DNA of 64,000 nt, from positions 1-64,000 of the forward strand of contig JAYQSP010000001.1 in NCBI GenBank assembly GCA_038146925.1. Direction: 5' to 3'. Of the stretch, positions 25,985 through 35,850 are shown piece after piece. The stretch comes from UBA830 sp038146925. GTDB lineage: Bacteria; Pseudomonadota; Alphaproteobacteria; MPNO01; UBA830. A program made the translations under genes and the position numbers. A model generated the notes under the pieces. It searched no databases and was not told the origin of the DNA. It worked only from the letters and a program-made list of their open reading frames with translations. The stretch's first letter is position 1. Each line of letters starts with the position of its first letter.

Positions 25985-28444
25985 CTATACGTCGAGGTTC
26001 ACGACCTTCAGCGCATTGTCCTGGATGAAATCGCGGCGCGGTTCGACGACGTCGCCCATCAGGGTCGAGAACACGTCCTCGGCCTGGTCGCCGTGCTCGA
26101 TCCGAACTTTCAGCAACGTCCGTACGTTGGGATCCAGCGTCGTCTCCCACAGCTGTTCCGGATTCATTTCGCCCAGCCCCTTGTAACGCTGGACGCTGAT
26201 TCCTTTGCGCCCAATGCCGAGAACGGCGTCAAACAGTTCGACCGGCCCGGTGATCCGCTGTTCGAAATCGCGCGCCACCAGAGTGGCGGGGCGTGCATAG
26301 AGCAGTTGGAAATCGGATGCCATTTCGTCGAGCCGCCGGGCCTCGCTCGACCGCAGCAGGGCACCGTCGATGACCTGGCGTTCGGTCACGCCGCGGCGCG
26401 TCCGCAGGAATGCGATACCTCCGCCATCCATCATTTCCGCCGTCCAGCCCCGGTCGGCGGGCTCGGCCAGACCGTCGAGCCGACGCGCCAGGGCATCCGC
26501 GACCAGCTGCGACTGTTCCTCGGAATCCAGCAGCACCTGGTTGAACGCCCCCAGCACCGCCGCCTGTTCCGCGACCTCGGCATTCGTAAGCTTGGACGAC
26601 ATCGGCTGCAGCAGACGCTTGGCACGCTGCGCCTGCTTGATCCGGTCGTAAAGATCGTCGCCGGCGATCTGGGCGCCGTCGCTGATGGTCAGCACCGCAT
26701 CCCGCAGGCCGGCCCGGATCAGATACTCCTCCATCTCCGGATCGTCTTTCAGGTACGTTTCGCTGTCGCCTTTCTTGGCGCGGTACAGCGGCGGTTGCGC
26801 AATATAGAGATAGCCGCGCTCGATAATTTCCGGCATCTGCCGGTAGAAGAAGGTCAGGAGCAGGGTCCGGATATGGCTGCCGTCGACGTCGGCGTCCGTC
26901 ATGATGATGATCTTGTGATAACGCGCCTTCTCGATATCGAAATCCTCGGCACCGATACCGGCCCCCAGCGCGGTGATCAGCGTACCGAGTTCGGCGGAGG
27001 AGAGCACCTTGTCGAAACGCGCGCGCTCGACGTTCAATATCTTGCCGCGGAGCGGCAGCACCGCCTGGTTCTTCCGGTTACGCGCCTGCTTGGCGGACCC
27101 GCCGGCGGAATCGCCCTCGACGATGAACAGTTCGGAATTCGCGGGGTCCCGTTCCTGGCAATCCGCCAGCTTTCCGGGCAGCGAGGAAATATCCAGCGCG
27201 CCCTTGCGCCGGGTCAGGTCCCGCGCCTTGCGCGCCGCATCGCGGGCGACAGCTGCCTCGATTACCTTGCTGATGACTCGTTTTGCGTCGTTGGGATGCT
27301 CTTCAAACCACTGACCGATTTTTTCCGCCGCCACGCTTTCGACGATCGGCCTGACTTCAGACGATACCAGCTTGTCTTTGGTCTGCGAGGAGAATTTGGG
27401 ATCCGGCACCTTCACCGAGACGACGCAGGTCAGTCCTTCGCGGGCATCGTCGCCGGACAGCGAGACTTTCGCTTTCTTGGCAAGGCCGCTTTCATTGGCG
27501 TATCCGTTGACCGTCCGCGTCAGGGCCGCCCGGAAGCCTGCCAGATGCGTGCCGCCGTCGGATTGCGGAATGGTGTTGGTGAAACACAGTGTGGTTTCGT
27601 GATAGCTGTCGGCCCATTCCAGCGCCATGTCGACGCTGACCCCGTCCTGCTCGCCGGTAATCACGATGGGCGTTTCGATCAGCGGGGTCTTGCCGCGATC
27701 GAGATGCTTCACGAAAGCTTCGATCCCGCCTTCGTACTCGAGGACGACAGTCGTGGGCTCGACCCCGCGCGCATCGGTCAGTACCAGGCGAACGCCCGAA
27801 TTCAGGAACGCCAGTTCGCGCAGCCGGTGTTCGAGTGTCGACAGGTTGAATTCCGTCATGGTGAAAGTTTCGGCCGACGGCATGAACGTGACCGACGTGC
27901 CTTTCTTGCCGTTGGAATCGCCGACGACTTCCAGCGGACCGTCGGATTCGCCATGGCTGAAACGCATTACGTGTTCCTTGCCGTCGCGCCAGATACGCAG
28001 TTCCAGCCATTCCGACAGCGCGTTAACCACCGATACGCCGACGCCATGCAGACCGCCGGACACCTTGTAGGAATTCTGGTCGAATTTCCCGCCTGCGTGC
28101 AGTTGGGTCATGATGACCTCGGCGGCGGAAACACCTTCTTCCCCGTGAATTTCAACCGGGATGCCGCGCCCGTCGTCGGTGATCGTCGCAGACCCGTCGC
28201 CGTTCAGCGTCACCGTGACCTCCGAACAATGGCCGGCCAGCGCTTCGTCGATCGCATTGTCGACGACCTCGTACACCATATGGTGCAGGCCGGAACCGTC
28301 ATCGGTATCGCCGATATACATGCCCGGCCGCTTTCGCACCGCTTCCAGTCCGCGGAGGACCTGAATGGAATCGGCGCCGTATTCCGCTTCTGCGATCTCG
28401 GCGTCGCCGTTCTCGGGAGGGGGCGTATCTTCAGGTGGCGTCAT
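25985..28444 (-). CDS. gyrB: DNA gyrase subunit B
   Basis: 819 residues from the ATG at 28444, preceded by TGAGGATCGC, a good Shine-Dalgarno that includes the recF stop. GHKL ATPase: YEVVDNAIDEALAGH, TDDGRGIPV, GLHGVGVSVVNALS. TOPRIM: LFIVEGDSAGGSAKQ with the following LPLRGKILNVE and IIMTDADVDGSHI. The C-terminus RYKGLGEMNPEQLWETT is canonical. ATP-dependent introduction of negative supercoils with GyrA (not in the window). About 15 extra acidic residues (PPEDTPPPENGDAEIAEAE) lie before the domain. Confidence 0.97.
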   Translation of the reverse strand: MTPPEDTPPPENGDAEIAEAEYGADSIQVLRGLEAVRKRPGMYIGDTDDGSGLHHMVYEVVDNAIDEALAGHCSEVTVTLNGDGSATITDDGRGIPVEIHGEEGVSAAEVIMTQLHAGGKFDQNSYKVSGGLHGVGVSVVNALSEWLELRIWRDGKEHVMRFSHGESDGPLEVVGDSNGKKGTSVTFMPSAETFTMTEFNLSTLEHRLRELAFLNSGVRLVLTDARGVEPTTVVLEYEGGIEAFVKHLDRGKTPLIETPIVITGEQDGVSVDMALEWADSYHETTLCFTNTIPQSDGGTHLAGFRAALTRTVNGYANESGLAKKAKVSLSGDDAREGLTCVVSVKVPDPKFSSQTKDKLVSSEVRPIVESVAAEKIGQWFEEHPNDAKRVISKVIEAAVARDAARKARDLTRRKGALDISSLPGKLADCQERDPANSELFIVEGDSAGGSAKQARNRKNQAVLPLRGKILNVERARFDKVLSSAELGTLITALGAGIGAEDFDIEKARYHKIIIMTDADVDGSHIRTLLLTFFYRQMPEIIERGYLYIAQPPLYRAKKGDSETYLKDDPEMEEYLIRAGLRDAVLTISDGAQIAGDDLYDRIKQAQRAKRLLQPMSSKLTNAEVAEQAAVLGAFNQVLLDSEEQSQLVADALARRLDGLAEPADRGWTAEMMDGGGIAFLRTRRGVTERQVIDGALLRSSEARRLDEMASDFQLLYARPATLVARDFEQRITGPVELFDAVLGIGRKGISVQRYKGLGEMNPEQLWETTLDPNVRTLLKVRIEHGDQAEDVFSTLMGDVVEPRRDFIQDNALKVVNLDV

Positions 28445-28451
28445 GCGATCC

Positions 28452-29663
28452 TCAAACTGTGTACACGTTGGCGTTGTCGACACGGAAATACTGGGCCCGG
28501 TCGCCGAATTCCTCGAAAAGCGCCCGGTCGGTGCCCGTCATCCAGGCCTGGGCGCCGATGGCGCAGATCTCGTCGAACAGAGCCGCGCGTCGCTCCGCGT
28601 CGAGATGCGCTACGATTTCGTCCATCAGCAGCAGCGGCGCGGCACCCCGGTCGAGAGAGACGAGACGGGCATGCGCCAACACGATGCTGATCAGCAGCGC
28701 TTTCTGTTCCCCCGTCGAACACACGGCCGCGGGGCGGTTCTTGGCAAGATGGACAACGTCGATATCCGAACGGTGCGGTCCGGTCAGCGCGCGACCTGCT
28801 TCCCGGTCGGCGGCGCGCGACGTTGCCAGTGCCGCGCGGAACCGGTCTTCGGCTTCCAGCGCCGCGCCGACATCGAGCCAGCTCTCGGCATCGCCGGCCA
28901 GCGATATTCCGGCCGCGGGGAAAGGTCCGACCGCCAGCTCGCAGGCAGCGCCCAGCCGCTGGACGAAACTGCGGCGCGCGGCAGCCAGCGCGATGCCGCT
29001 TTCCGCCATGCGCTGTTCCAGCGCCGATATCCACCCCGTATCTGCCGACCGGAGCCCGGCGCGGTCGTCGCGCAGCAGCCGGGTGCGTTCGCGCATGGCC
29101 TGTTCGTAGTCGTTCAGGCGCGTCGTGTGCGACGGGTCGAACGCCGCGACCAGCCGGTCGAGAAACCGGCGCCGGCCACCCGCGCTGTCCATGAACAGTC
29201 GATCCATGTCCGGCACAAGCCAGACCGCGGCCAGCACCTCGCCCAGCGCAGACTGGCTGCGGACATTGGCGCCGTTCATCCTGACCACCCGGCGGCCGCC
29301 GTCGTCGCCGCCGTCGCCGGTCGCTTCGAACCCGGTGCCGATTTCGATCTCCCCACCGGCGGTTTCCAGCGTCGACGCCACCGCCCAGCGCAGCGCGCCG
29401 CGGACCGTATTTTCAGCAGCATCGCTGCGCGTAACATCCTGCAGCCGGGCCCGACGCAGGCCGCGCCCGGGGGCCAGGAAGGAAATCGCTTCCAGAAGAT
29501 TCGTCTTGCCGGCGCCGTTCGCGCCGGTCAGCACAGCCGGCCGCGCATCCGCCTCCAGCCGCAACTGCGCGTAACACCGGAAATCGGTCAGCGCCAGCCT
29601 TACGACCGCGCAGCGTTCCTGAGTGGCGGTATGGTCGGGAAAATTTGCCAGGGCATTCTGCAA
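28452..29663 (-). CDS. recF: DNA replication and repair protein RecF
   Basis: 403 residues. SMC-like ATPase: LTDFRCYAQLRLEAD, Walker A TGANGAGKTNLLEAIS, signature STGEQKALLISIVLAHA and Walker B LLLMDEIVAHLD. It loads RecA at gaps with RecO/RecR. The only in-frame start is TTG at 29663, 16 bp after the dnaN stop; no ATG or GTG is available nearby. Gene order dnaN-recF-gyrB is the ancestral arrangement. The protein is somewhat longer than the usual 360-380 residues, with an acidic GDGGDDGGRR insert in the middle. Confidence 0.95.
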   Translation of the reverse strand: MQNALANFPDHTATQERCAVVRLALTDFRCYAQLRLEADARPAVLTGANGAGKTNLLEAISFLAPGRGLRRARLQDVTRSDAAENTVRGALRWAVASTLETAGGEIEIGTGFEATGDGGDDGGRRVVRMNGANVRSQSALGEVLAAVWLVPDMDRLFMDSAGGRRRFLDRLVAAFDPSHTTRLNDYEQAMRERTRLLRDDRAGLRSADTGWISALEQRMAESGIALAAARRSFVQRLGAACELAVGPFPAAGISLAGDAESWLDVGAALEAEDRFRAALATSRAADREAGRALTGPHRSDIDVVHLAKNRPAAVCSTGEQKALLISIVLAHARLVSLDRGAAPLLLMDEIVAHLDAERRAALFDEICAIGAQAWMTGTDRALFEEFGDRAQYFRVDNANVYTV

Positions 29664-29679
29664 AAGCTGAACCGGCGCC

Positions 29680-30798
29680 TCAGACCCGCATCGGCATCAG
29701 GACGTACAGCGCGCTCGTATCGCCCATATCCTGAACCAGCGTCGGCGACGCGCCGTCGGACAGCACGAACTTCGCATCATCGCCCTCGATCTGCTGGGTG
29801 ATATCCAGCAGATATTTGGAATTGAACCCGATCTCCAGCGGCCCGTCGTTGTAATCCACGTCCAGTTCCTCGCGGGCACTGCCGGCTTCGGGGCTGGTTG
29901 CGGTCAGAACCAGATTGCCGTCCTCGAGCGACAATTTGATCGCCCGGGACTTTTCAGTGGAAATGGTGGAGACCAGATCGACCGCCTTGACGAATTCGTT
30001 GCGCTTGACCTCGAGCGTCTTGTCGTTGCCGAAAGGAATGACGCGATCGTAATCGGGGAACGTGCCGTCGATCAGCTTGGACGTCAGGACAGCGTCGCCA
30101 AAGGCGAAGCGGATCTTCGTTTCGGACAGGGCGATTTCTACGTCGTCCTCGACCTCTTCGATCAGCTTGTAAATTTCGCCAACGGCCTTGCGCGGCACGA
30201 TGACGCCCGGCATGCCGGCTGCGCCGTCCGGCAACGGCACCTCGACCCGGGCAAGGCGATGCCCGTCGGTGGCAACGATCCGCAGCACTTCGGTACCATC
30301 GGCGTCCGCGGCGTGAAAATACAGCCCGTTCAGGTAATAGCGCGTTTCCTCGGTCGACATGGCAAACCGCGTGCGCTCGATCAGACGCCGCAGCACGCTG
30401 GCCGGCACCGTGAACCGGTGCGGCAGGTCTCCGTCGGACATCACCGGGAAATCTTCGCTCGGCAGCGTCGTCAGGCTGAGCTTCGAACGCCCGGACCGGA
30501 TCTCGAGCTGCCCCTGTTCGCCGCCGGCGCCGACTTCAACCTGGGAGCCTTCGGGCAGCTTGCGGACGATGTCGTAGAGGGTATGCGCGGGAACGGTGGT
30601 GGAACCGTCCTGGGTCACGTCCGCGGATACGCCCTCGATGATAGCGAGATCCATGTCCGTCGCCGTCAGGCCCAGCTTGCCGCCATTCGCCTGCAGAAGC
30701 ACGTTGGACAGGATCGGGATGGTGGTCCGGCGCTCGACGACGCCCTGAATGTGTGTAAGAGACCTCAGGAGATTGCTGCGTTCGATGGTGAATTGCAT
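29680..30798 (-). CDS. dnaN: DNA polymerase III beta subunit (sliding clamp)
   Basis: 372 residues, standard length. N-terminal MQFTIERSNLLRSLTHIQGV and VERRTTIPILSNVLLQA are diagnostic; the C-terminus is ALYVLMPMRV. It forms the dimeric ring that tethers polymerase III to DNA. A separate promoter candidate lies in the gap upstream, so expression need not depend wholly on dnaA. Confidence 0.97.
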   Translation of the reverse strand: MQFTIERSNLLRSLTHIQGVVERRTTIPILSNVLLQANGGKLGLTATDMDLAIIEGVSADVTQDGSTTVPAHTLYDIVRKLPEGSQVEVGAGGEQGQLEIRSGRSKLSLTTLPSEDFPVMSDGDLPHRFTVPASVLRRLIERTRFAMSTEETRYYLNGLYFHAADADGTEVLRIVATDGHRLARVEVPLPDGAAGMPGVIVPRKAVGEIYKLIEEVEDDVEIALSETKIRFAFGDAVLTSKLIDGTFPDYDRVIPFGNDKTLEVKRNEFVKAVDLVSTISTEKSRAIKLSLEDGNLVLTATSPEAGSAREELDVDYNDGPLEIGFNSKYLLDITQQIEGDDAKFVLSDGASPTLVQDMGDTSALYVLMPMRV

Positions 30799-31115
30799 GG
30801 CTTTAAATCGGCTTTCGCGCTTGTTGGGGCCACCTGCAGGCTTTCCTGTCTTTTGGTGAGCAACGGCGGCAGGCCGCAGGTCCGCAGGAAACCTTAAGAA
30901 TCATCGGAAATTATATCACAAGCCCTTGAATTCCCAAGAAAACTCGCAGATTCGCGCGCCCGGCAGGACCCTCAAAAGGCCAGCATTATCAGAGACTTAC
31001 AAAGGCGCCCGAAATGCAGGGCGATCGAGGCGAATCAATAACCGGAATCCGAGCGCTAAACTGCGGAATTCCGGCTATTTCGCAGGGATTGACTGCGCCG
31101 TCCGGCGACGGGAAT
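30799..31115. other. dnaA-dnaN intergenic region
   Basis: 317 bp without a gene. It holds the extended -10 promoter described separately, a 10-bp EcoRI-type palindrome CGGAATTCCG at 31064-31073 just after dnaA, and short AT-rich patches (30880-30945). I found no match better than 7 of 9 to a DnaA box and no stem-loop followed by a T-run, so neither an origin nor a dnaA terminator is claimed. Confidence 0.5.
30910..30937 (-). promoter_or_regulatory. Predicted dnaN promoter, extended -10 type
   Basis: Read on the minus strand: TTGGGA, 16 bp, TATAAT, with TG one base before the -10 (TGATATAAT). Predicted start near 30903, giving a leader of about 105 nt before the dnaN ATG. The perfect TATAAT stands out in this GC-rich sequence. 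Confidence 0.55.
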
Positions 31116-32507
<1,392 letters not shown>

Positions 32508-32510
32508 GCG

Positions 32511-32978
32511 CTACCCCTGTATCCAGGGCAGGCCGCGGGCCTTCCAGCCGTCGGTCGCGCCACGATGCTGCTCCGCGTCATGCGGGCCTTCGAAGCCCTG
32601 CGCGATGTTGTAGCATTCCGCGTATCCGGCCTGCGTCATGGCGATTGCGGCCGACTTCGACCGCGCGCCGGAGCGGCACAGAAAATAGATCGGTGCAGAT
32701 TTGTCAGGCGCCGCCGCAGAAACCGCATCGACAAACGATGCATTCAGATCCATCGTCGGAAAAACCTGCCACTCGACCAGAACCGGCTGTTTTTCCGCGG
32801 ACGACAAATCCGGAACGCCGACGAAGTTCCATTCCGCCTGTGTGCGCACATCCACCAGCACGGCATTCGCCGTGCTCTTCACGCCTTCCCAAGCCGTGAC
32901 GACATCCACATCTCCGGCGTAACCAGCACCGCCTGCCTGCCCTGCGACGGTGTTTTCAGGTGCGGAAGAATCGTTCAT
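32511..32978 (-). CDS. Rhodanese-like (sulfurtransferase) domain protein upstream of dnaA
   Basis: 155 residues from the ATG at 32978. One rhodanese domain: LVDVRTQAEWNFVGVPDL near residues 42-60, active-site loop FLCRSGARSKSAA with the catalytic Cys, and a tail NIAQGFEGPHDAEQHRGA resembling GlpE-like or phage-shock PspE-like proteins. It likely transfers sulfane sulfur or acts as a thiol carrier. Placed directly before dnaA with a 3-nt gap. A 42-nt upstream extension exists in frame, but ATG 32978 with GGGGGCAG upstream is preferred. Confidence 0.85.
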   Translation of the reverse strand: MNDSSAPENTVAGQAGGAGYAGDVDVVTAWEGVKSTANAVLVDVRTQAEWNFVGVPDLSSAEKQPVLVEWQVFPTMDLNASFVDAVSAAAPDKSAPIYFLCRSGARSKSAAIAMTQAGYAECYNIAQGFEGPHDAEQHRGATDGWKARGLPWIQG

Positions 32979-33258
32979 TGACTGCCCCCTTTGACCACAA
33001 TTGCCCCCCTCGAACCACAAATTTTTTTCACCAACAATACTTCGATATAATTTTCAGTTACTTGGAGACCATTGCAGCCGCCAAAAAGAGGCCCCGTACA
33101 CGGAGGGCTTTTACTGATAAAAATCGAGTAACGCGCCAGTGATTTCTTTGTTTTGTCGCTTCATTCTGTTGAACCGACGAGGCAATGTACCCCCGACCGC
33201 CGGAACGCGCAACGGGTCGAACGCGGCTTCAACGCAAATAATTCGCGATTCTTGAAAA

Positions 33259-33288
33259 TTTATAGGGTTGACAGATCGGAAACGTTAA
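33259..33288 (-). promoter_or_regulatory. Weak promoter candidate for the rhodanese-dnaA unit
   Basis: On the minus strand: TTAACG, 18 bp, TATAAA. It lies about 280 bp upstream of the rhodanese start and just downstream of the rpsT terminator. Only 4 of 6 matches at -35, so confidence is low. Confidence 0.3.
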
Positions 33289-33350
33289 TAACCTGTGGAA
33301 GACCTGAAAGCGGCGGTCAGCGCCGGTTTGCGAGTCTTTACGCAAATGCG

Positions 33351-33375
33351 AAAGGCCGGCTTGGAGCCGGCCTTT
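33351..33375 (-). terminator. Predicted terminator after rpsT
   Basis: Perfect 10-bp inverted repeat, AAAGGCCGGC and GCCGGCCTTT, with a 5-nt loop. It starts about 69 nt after the rpsT stop on the minus strand. The T-tract is short on both strands, so it could also act for plus-strand transcripts. Confidence 0.7.
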
Positions 33376-33443
33376 TAACCAAAATTCTATCGTCCGCGGC
33401 AGAAGCGATTGAGTCTAAAGACTTATCGAGATACCGCGCAGGA

Positions 33444-33704
33444 TCAGATGGCTTTGATGCGCTGAGACAGCCGCGAAATTTTTCGCGCTGCCGTATTCTT
33501 CTTGTAGACGCCGCGGGTAACGCCGCGCATCAGTTCGGGCTGCGCTTCCTTCAGCGCGGCATTGGCAGCGTCTTTATCGCCGCCCTCGATCGCCGCTTCG
33601 ACCTTCTTGATAAAGGTACGAATGCGGCTGCGCCGGCTGACATTGGTCTCGGTCTTGCGCACATCGCGCCGGACCCGCTTCTTAGCGGAGGATGTATTCG
33701 CCAT
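33444..33704 (-). CDS. rpsT: 30S ribosomal protein S20
   Basis: 86 residues, basic: MANTSSAKKRVRRDVRKTE at the N-terminus, then RSRIRTFIKKVEAAI and the C-terminal KNTAARKISRLSQRIKAI, all diagnostic for S20. It binds 16S rRNA early in assembly. AAAGGAAAAACC precedes the ATG. Flanked by its own promoter and terminator candidates, so probably monocistronic. Confidence 0.96.
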   Translation of the reverse strand: MANTSSAKKRVRRDVRKTETNVSRRSRIRTFIKKVEAAIEGGDKDAANAALKEAQPELMRGVTRGVYKKNTAARKISRLSQRIKAI

Positions 33705-33730
33705 CGGTTTTTCCTTTGAAATCGGCGCTG

Positions 33731-33759
33731 TTTTTACGGGGGAAGCGCCGCTGCGTCAA
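33731..33759 (-). promoter_or_regulatory. Predicted rpsT promoter
   Basis: On the minus strand: TTGACG, 17 bp, TAAAAA, ending 26 nt before the rpsT ATG. The good -35 and optimal spacing support it; the -10 matches 4 of 6. Confidence 0.5.
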
Positions 33760-33773
33760 GCATTTCAGCGTGT

Positions 33774-34166
33774 TTAACGGGCTTTTTCTGATCCGGCCGG
33801 CACCACGCCGATCCTCACCTCGACCCGACCGTCGCGCGGCTTGAATTCAAGGCTCAGTACTTCGTCGTCCCGCCGATACCTGCCGTCCGCAAGACGCTTC
33901 CAACCGAGCGCCGGCAGCGCATCGTCATAAAACCGCCGATATGCTTCGATGCTGTCCGCGCCCTGAGCGACAGCGGTTACGATCCGCCCCCCGGGGCTGT
34001 CGAAACTCACCCCCTCGTCGGCGGACTCCGTCAGGCCGGGCGCAAGCGGGAGATCGTCAATCGACTGAAAAAAAGACTGGGCCAGCGCCGGCGGCGCCAC
34101 GCACAACAGGACCGCAATCAAGTACGGGCGGCATCGTCGAAAACATCCAGGAAACCAAGTCATCAT
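33774..34166 (-). CDS. Small secreted protein of unknown function
   Basis: 130 residues. Signal peptide YLIAVLLCVAPPALAQ, then a compact domain (DLPLAPGLTESADEGVSFDS, ALGWKRLADGRYRRDDEVLS, EVRIGVVPAGS). The layout suggests a periplasmic protein that reads a value and compares it, but I cannot name a family. The ATG directly abuts the mutM stop (TGA immediately before ATG), so the pair is co-translated. Located in the mutM-rpsT gap. Confidence 0.7.
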   Translation of the reverse strand: MMTWFPGCFRRCRPYLIAVLLCVAPPALAQSFFQSIDDLPLAPGLTESADEGVSFDSPGGRIVTAVAQGADSIEAYRRFYDDALPALGWKRLADGRYRRDDEVLSLEFKPRDGRVEVRIGVVPAGSEKAR

Positions 34167-35030
34167 TCACCGTTGCCGCTGTGCGCAATAAAAGGTCGAC
34201 CGACCCGCCTGCGTTATGCGCCGGATGGATTTGCCGCAGTCGCATTCCGGACAGGGCTCTCCCTCCCGGCCATAGACGCTGAAACTGTGCTGGAAATATC
34301 CCAGTTCTCCGGTGGGTGCAACGTGGTCGCGCAACGACGAGCCGCCGGCTTCGATCGCCCGCGCCAGAACCGCCCGCACCGCATCGGCCAGCCGGCCGGC
34401 ACGCGCGCCCTGCACCGTGGCGGCACTTCGTCTTGGCGAGATGCCTGCGTCGAACAGAGCTTCGCAGGCATAGATATTGCCGACACCGGCCACCACCCGC
34501 TGATCGAGCAAGGCGGATTTTATGGGGGTTTTCTTGCCTTTCAGCCGCGCCGCCAGCACCGGGCCGGTAAACTCCCGACCGGTCGGCTCGGGACCGAGAT
34601 GCCGGATCAGGCGGTGGGACGGAAACGACTTCGTGTCCGTCAGGACCATCAGTCCGAACCGGCGGGGGTCTGAGAACCGGACGACCGTCCCGTTCCCGAC
34701 CCGGAAGACGATGTGCTCGTGGGCATTGTGCGCGGCGGCGCCATGAACGAACCGGCCAGGCACGGCCCTGTCTTCCTCGGTTTCAATTACCATGCGCCCC
34801 GACATGCCGAGATGGGCCAGAAGGACGGTATCGTCGTCGAAGGTGCCGACCAGATACTTGGCCCGACGGCCAAGAGAGGTGAGCGTCCGTCCGCGAAGGC
34901 GTTCCTCGAAGTCGTCGGGTATCGGAAAACGCAGATCCCGACGCCGCACTTCGATCTCTTCCACGCGGCGGCCTTCCATCGCCTGGGCCAGGCCGCGTCG
35001 CACAGTTTCCACTTCCGGGAGTTCGGGCAT
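34167..35030 (-). CDS. mutM: Formamidopyrimidine-DNA glycosylase (MutM/Fpg)
   Basis: 287 residues from ATG 35030. It removes 8-oxoguanine and formamidopyrimidines. N-terminal PELPEVETVRRGL with the catalytic Pro2 and Glu3, Lys in GRRAKYLVGTF, helix-two-turn-helix LLDQRVVAGVGNIYACEALF. The C-terminal zinc finger is odd: Cys260, Cys263, Cys265 and Cys282 are present, but the residue three after Cys282, normally the fourth Cys, is Arg285 (FYCAQRQR). The longer frame upstream runs into the divergent ubiE gene and is not used. Confidence 0.95.
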   Translation of the reverse strand: MPELPEVETVRRGLAQAMEGRRVEEIEVRRRDLRFPIPDDFEERLRGRTLTSLGRRAKYLVGTFDDDTVLLAHLGMSGRMVIETEEDRAVPGRFVHGAAAHNAHEHIVFRVGNGTVVRFSDPRRFGLMVLTDTKSFPSHRLIRHLGPEPTGREFTGPVLAARLKGKKTPIKSALLDQRVVAGVGNIYACEALFDAGISPRRSAATVQGARAGRLADAVRAVLARAIEAGGSSLRDHVAPTGELGYFQHSFSVYGREGEPCPECDCGKSIRRITQAGRSTFYCAQRQR

Positions 35031-35076
35031 GTGGAGAAGGTAGCGGTTAGCGCGCCCGCGCGCTATCTTCAAACAC

Positions 35077-35847
35077 ATGGAATCAAACGAAAATAATCCG
35101 TCCGGCAGACAAGGCGCTGAAATCGACTTCGGCTTCCGGAAGGTCAGTGCGGCCGACCACAAATCGATGGTAAGCGACGTGTTTTCGTCGGTCGCCGGCC
35201 GGTACGACCTGATGAACGACCTGATGTCGGGCGGCCTGCACCGACTGTGGAAAGCGGACCTCCTCGACCGGCTCAATCCACGCGCGAACCAACTTCTGCT
35301 GGACGTCGCGGGGGGAACCGGCGACATCGCGGACGGTTTCCTGAAGCGCGGCGGCGGCGATGCCGTGATCTGCGACATCAACGCCGACATGCTGACGGCC
35401 GGACAGGACCGGTCGCTGGACCGCGGATCGGCGCATGGCCCGTCGCGAATATGCGGAGACGCCGCGGCCCTGCCAGTGCCGGATGCGATCGCGGATTCCT
35501 GCACCATCGTGTTCGGTCTGCGCAACGTGACCCAGCGCCGGGAGGCGCTGGCCGAAATGCGTCGCGCCCTGAAACCGGGAGGCCACTTCATCTGCATGGA
35601 GTTCAGCCCCGCCGTCCTGCCGCAGCTGAAATCCGTCTACGACGCCTATTCGTTCAGGGTGCTGCCCTGGCTGGGACAACGGATCGCCCGGGACGGCGAA
35701 TCCTACCGATACCTGGCCGAAAGCATTCGCCAGTTTCCGGAACCCGGGGCGCTCGCGGCTGAAATGACGGATGCCGGGTTCGGCAATATCCATGTCACCC
35801 CGCTGACCGGCGGAATCGTCTGGCAGCATTCCGGCTGGCGAACCTGA
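35077..35847 (+). CDS. ubiE: Ubiquinone/menaquinone C-methyltransferase UbiE
   Basis: 256 residues. SAM-dependent methylation of the ubiquinone (and demethylmenaquinone) ring. Seen: VFSSVAGRYDLMNDLMSGGLHRLWK, SAM motif LLDVAGGTGDIADGF, NADMLTAGQD and the C-terminal VTPLTGGIVWQHSGWR. It starts 46 bp from the divergent mutM gene; ubiB follows 3 nt after the stop, forming a ubiE-ubiB pair as in many alphaproteobacteria. Confidence 0.96.
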   Translation: MESNENNPSGRQGAEIDFGFRKVSAADHKSMVSDVFSSVAGRYDLMNDLMSGGLHRLWKADLLDRLNPRANQLLLDVAGGTGDIADGFLKRGGGDAVICDINADMLTAGQDRSLDRGSAHGPSRICGDAAALPVPDAIADSCTIVFGLRNVTQRREALAEMRRALKPGGHFICMEFSPAVLPQLKSVYDAYSFRVLPWLGQRIARDGESYRYLAESIRQFPEPGALAAEMTDAGFGNIHVTPLTGGIVWQHSGWRT

Positions 35848-35850
35848 AGC

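Larger units (their letters stand above)
32979..33443. other. Region between rpsT and the rhodanese-dnaA unit
   Basis: 465 bp with no credible gene. Contents: the rpsT terminator stem (33351-33375), a weak promoter candidate (33259-33288), an AT-rich stretch at 33020-33063, and three loose CCACA/TGTGG elements (32990-32998, 33013-33020, 33294-33302) that match the DnaA-box consensus TTATCCACA at no better than 7 of 9. It is the likeliest place for the dnaA promoter and a possible but unproven origin. Confidence 0.45.

Noticed and set aside
26093..28690. 865-codon open frame on the plus strand
   Set aside because: It is antisense to gyrB across its full length; high GC and codon bias keep the opposite frame open, and the translation has no family features.
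31064..31073. CGGAATTCCG palindrome after dnaA as terminator
   Set aside because: No loop and no T-run, so it cannot form an intrinsic terminator.
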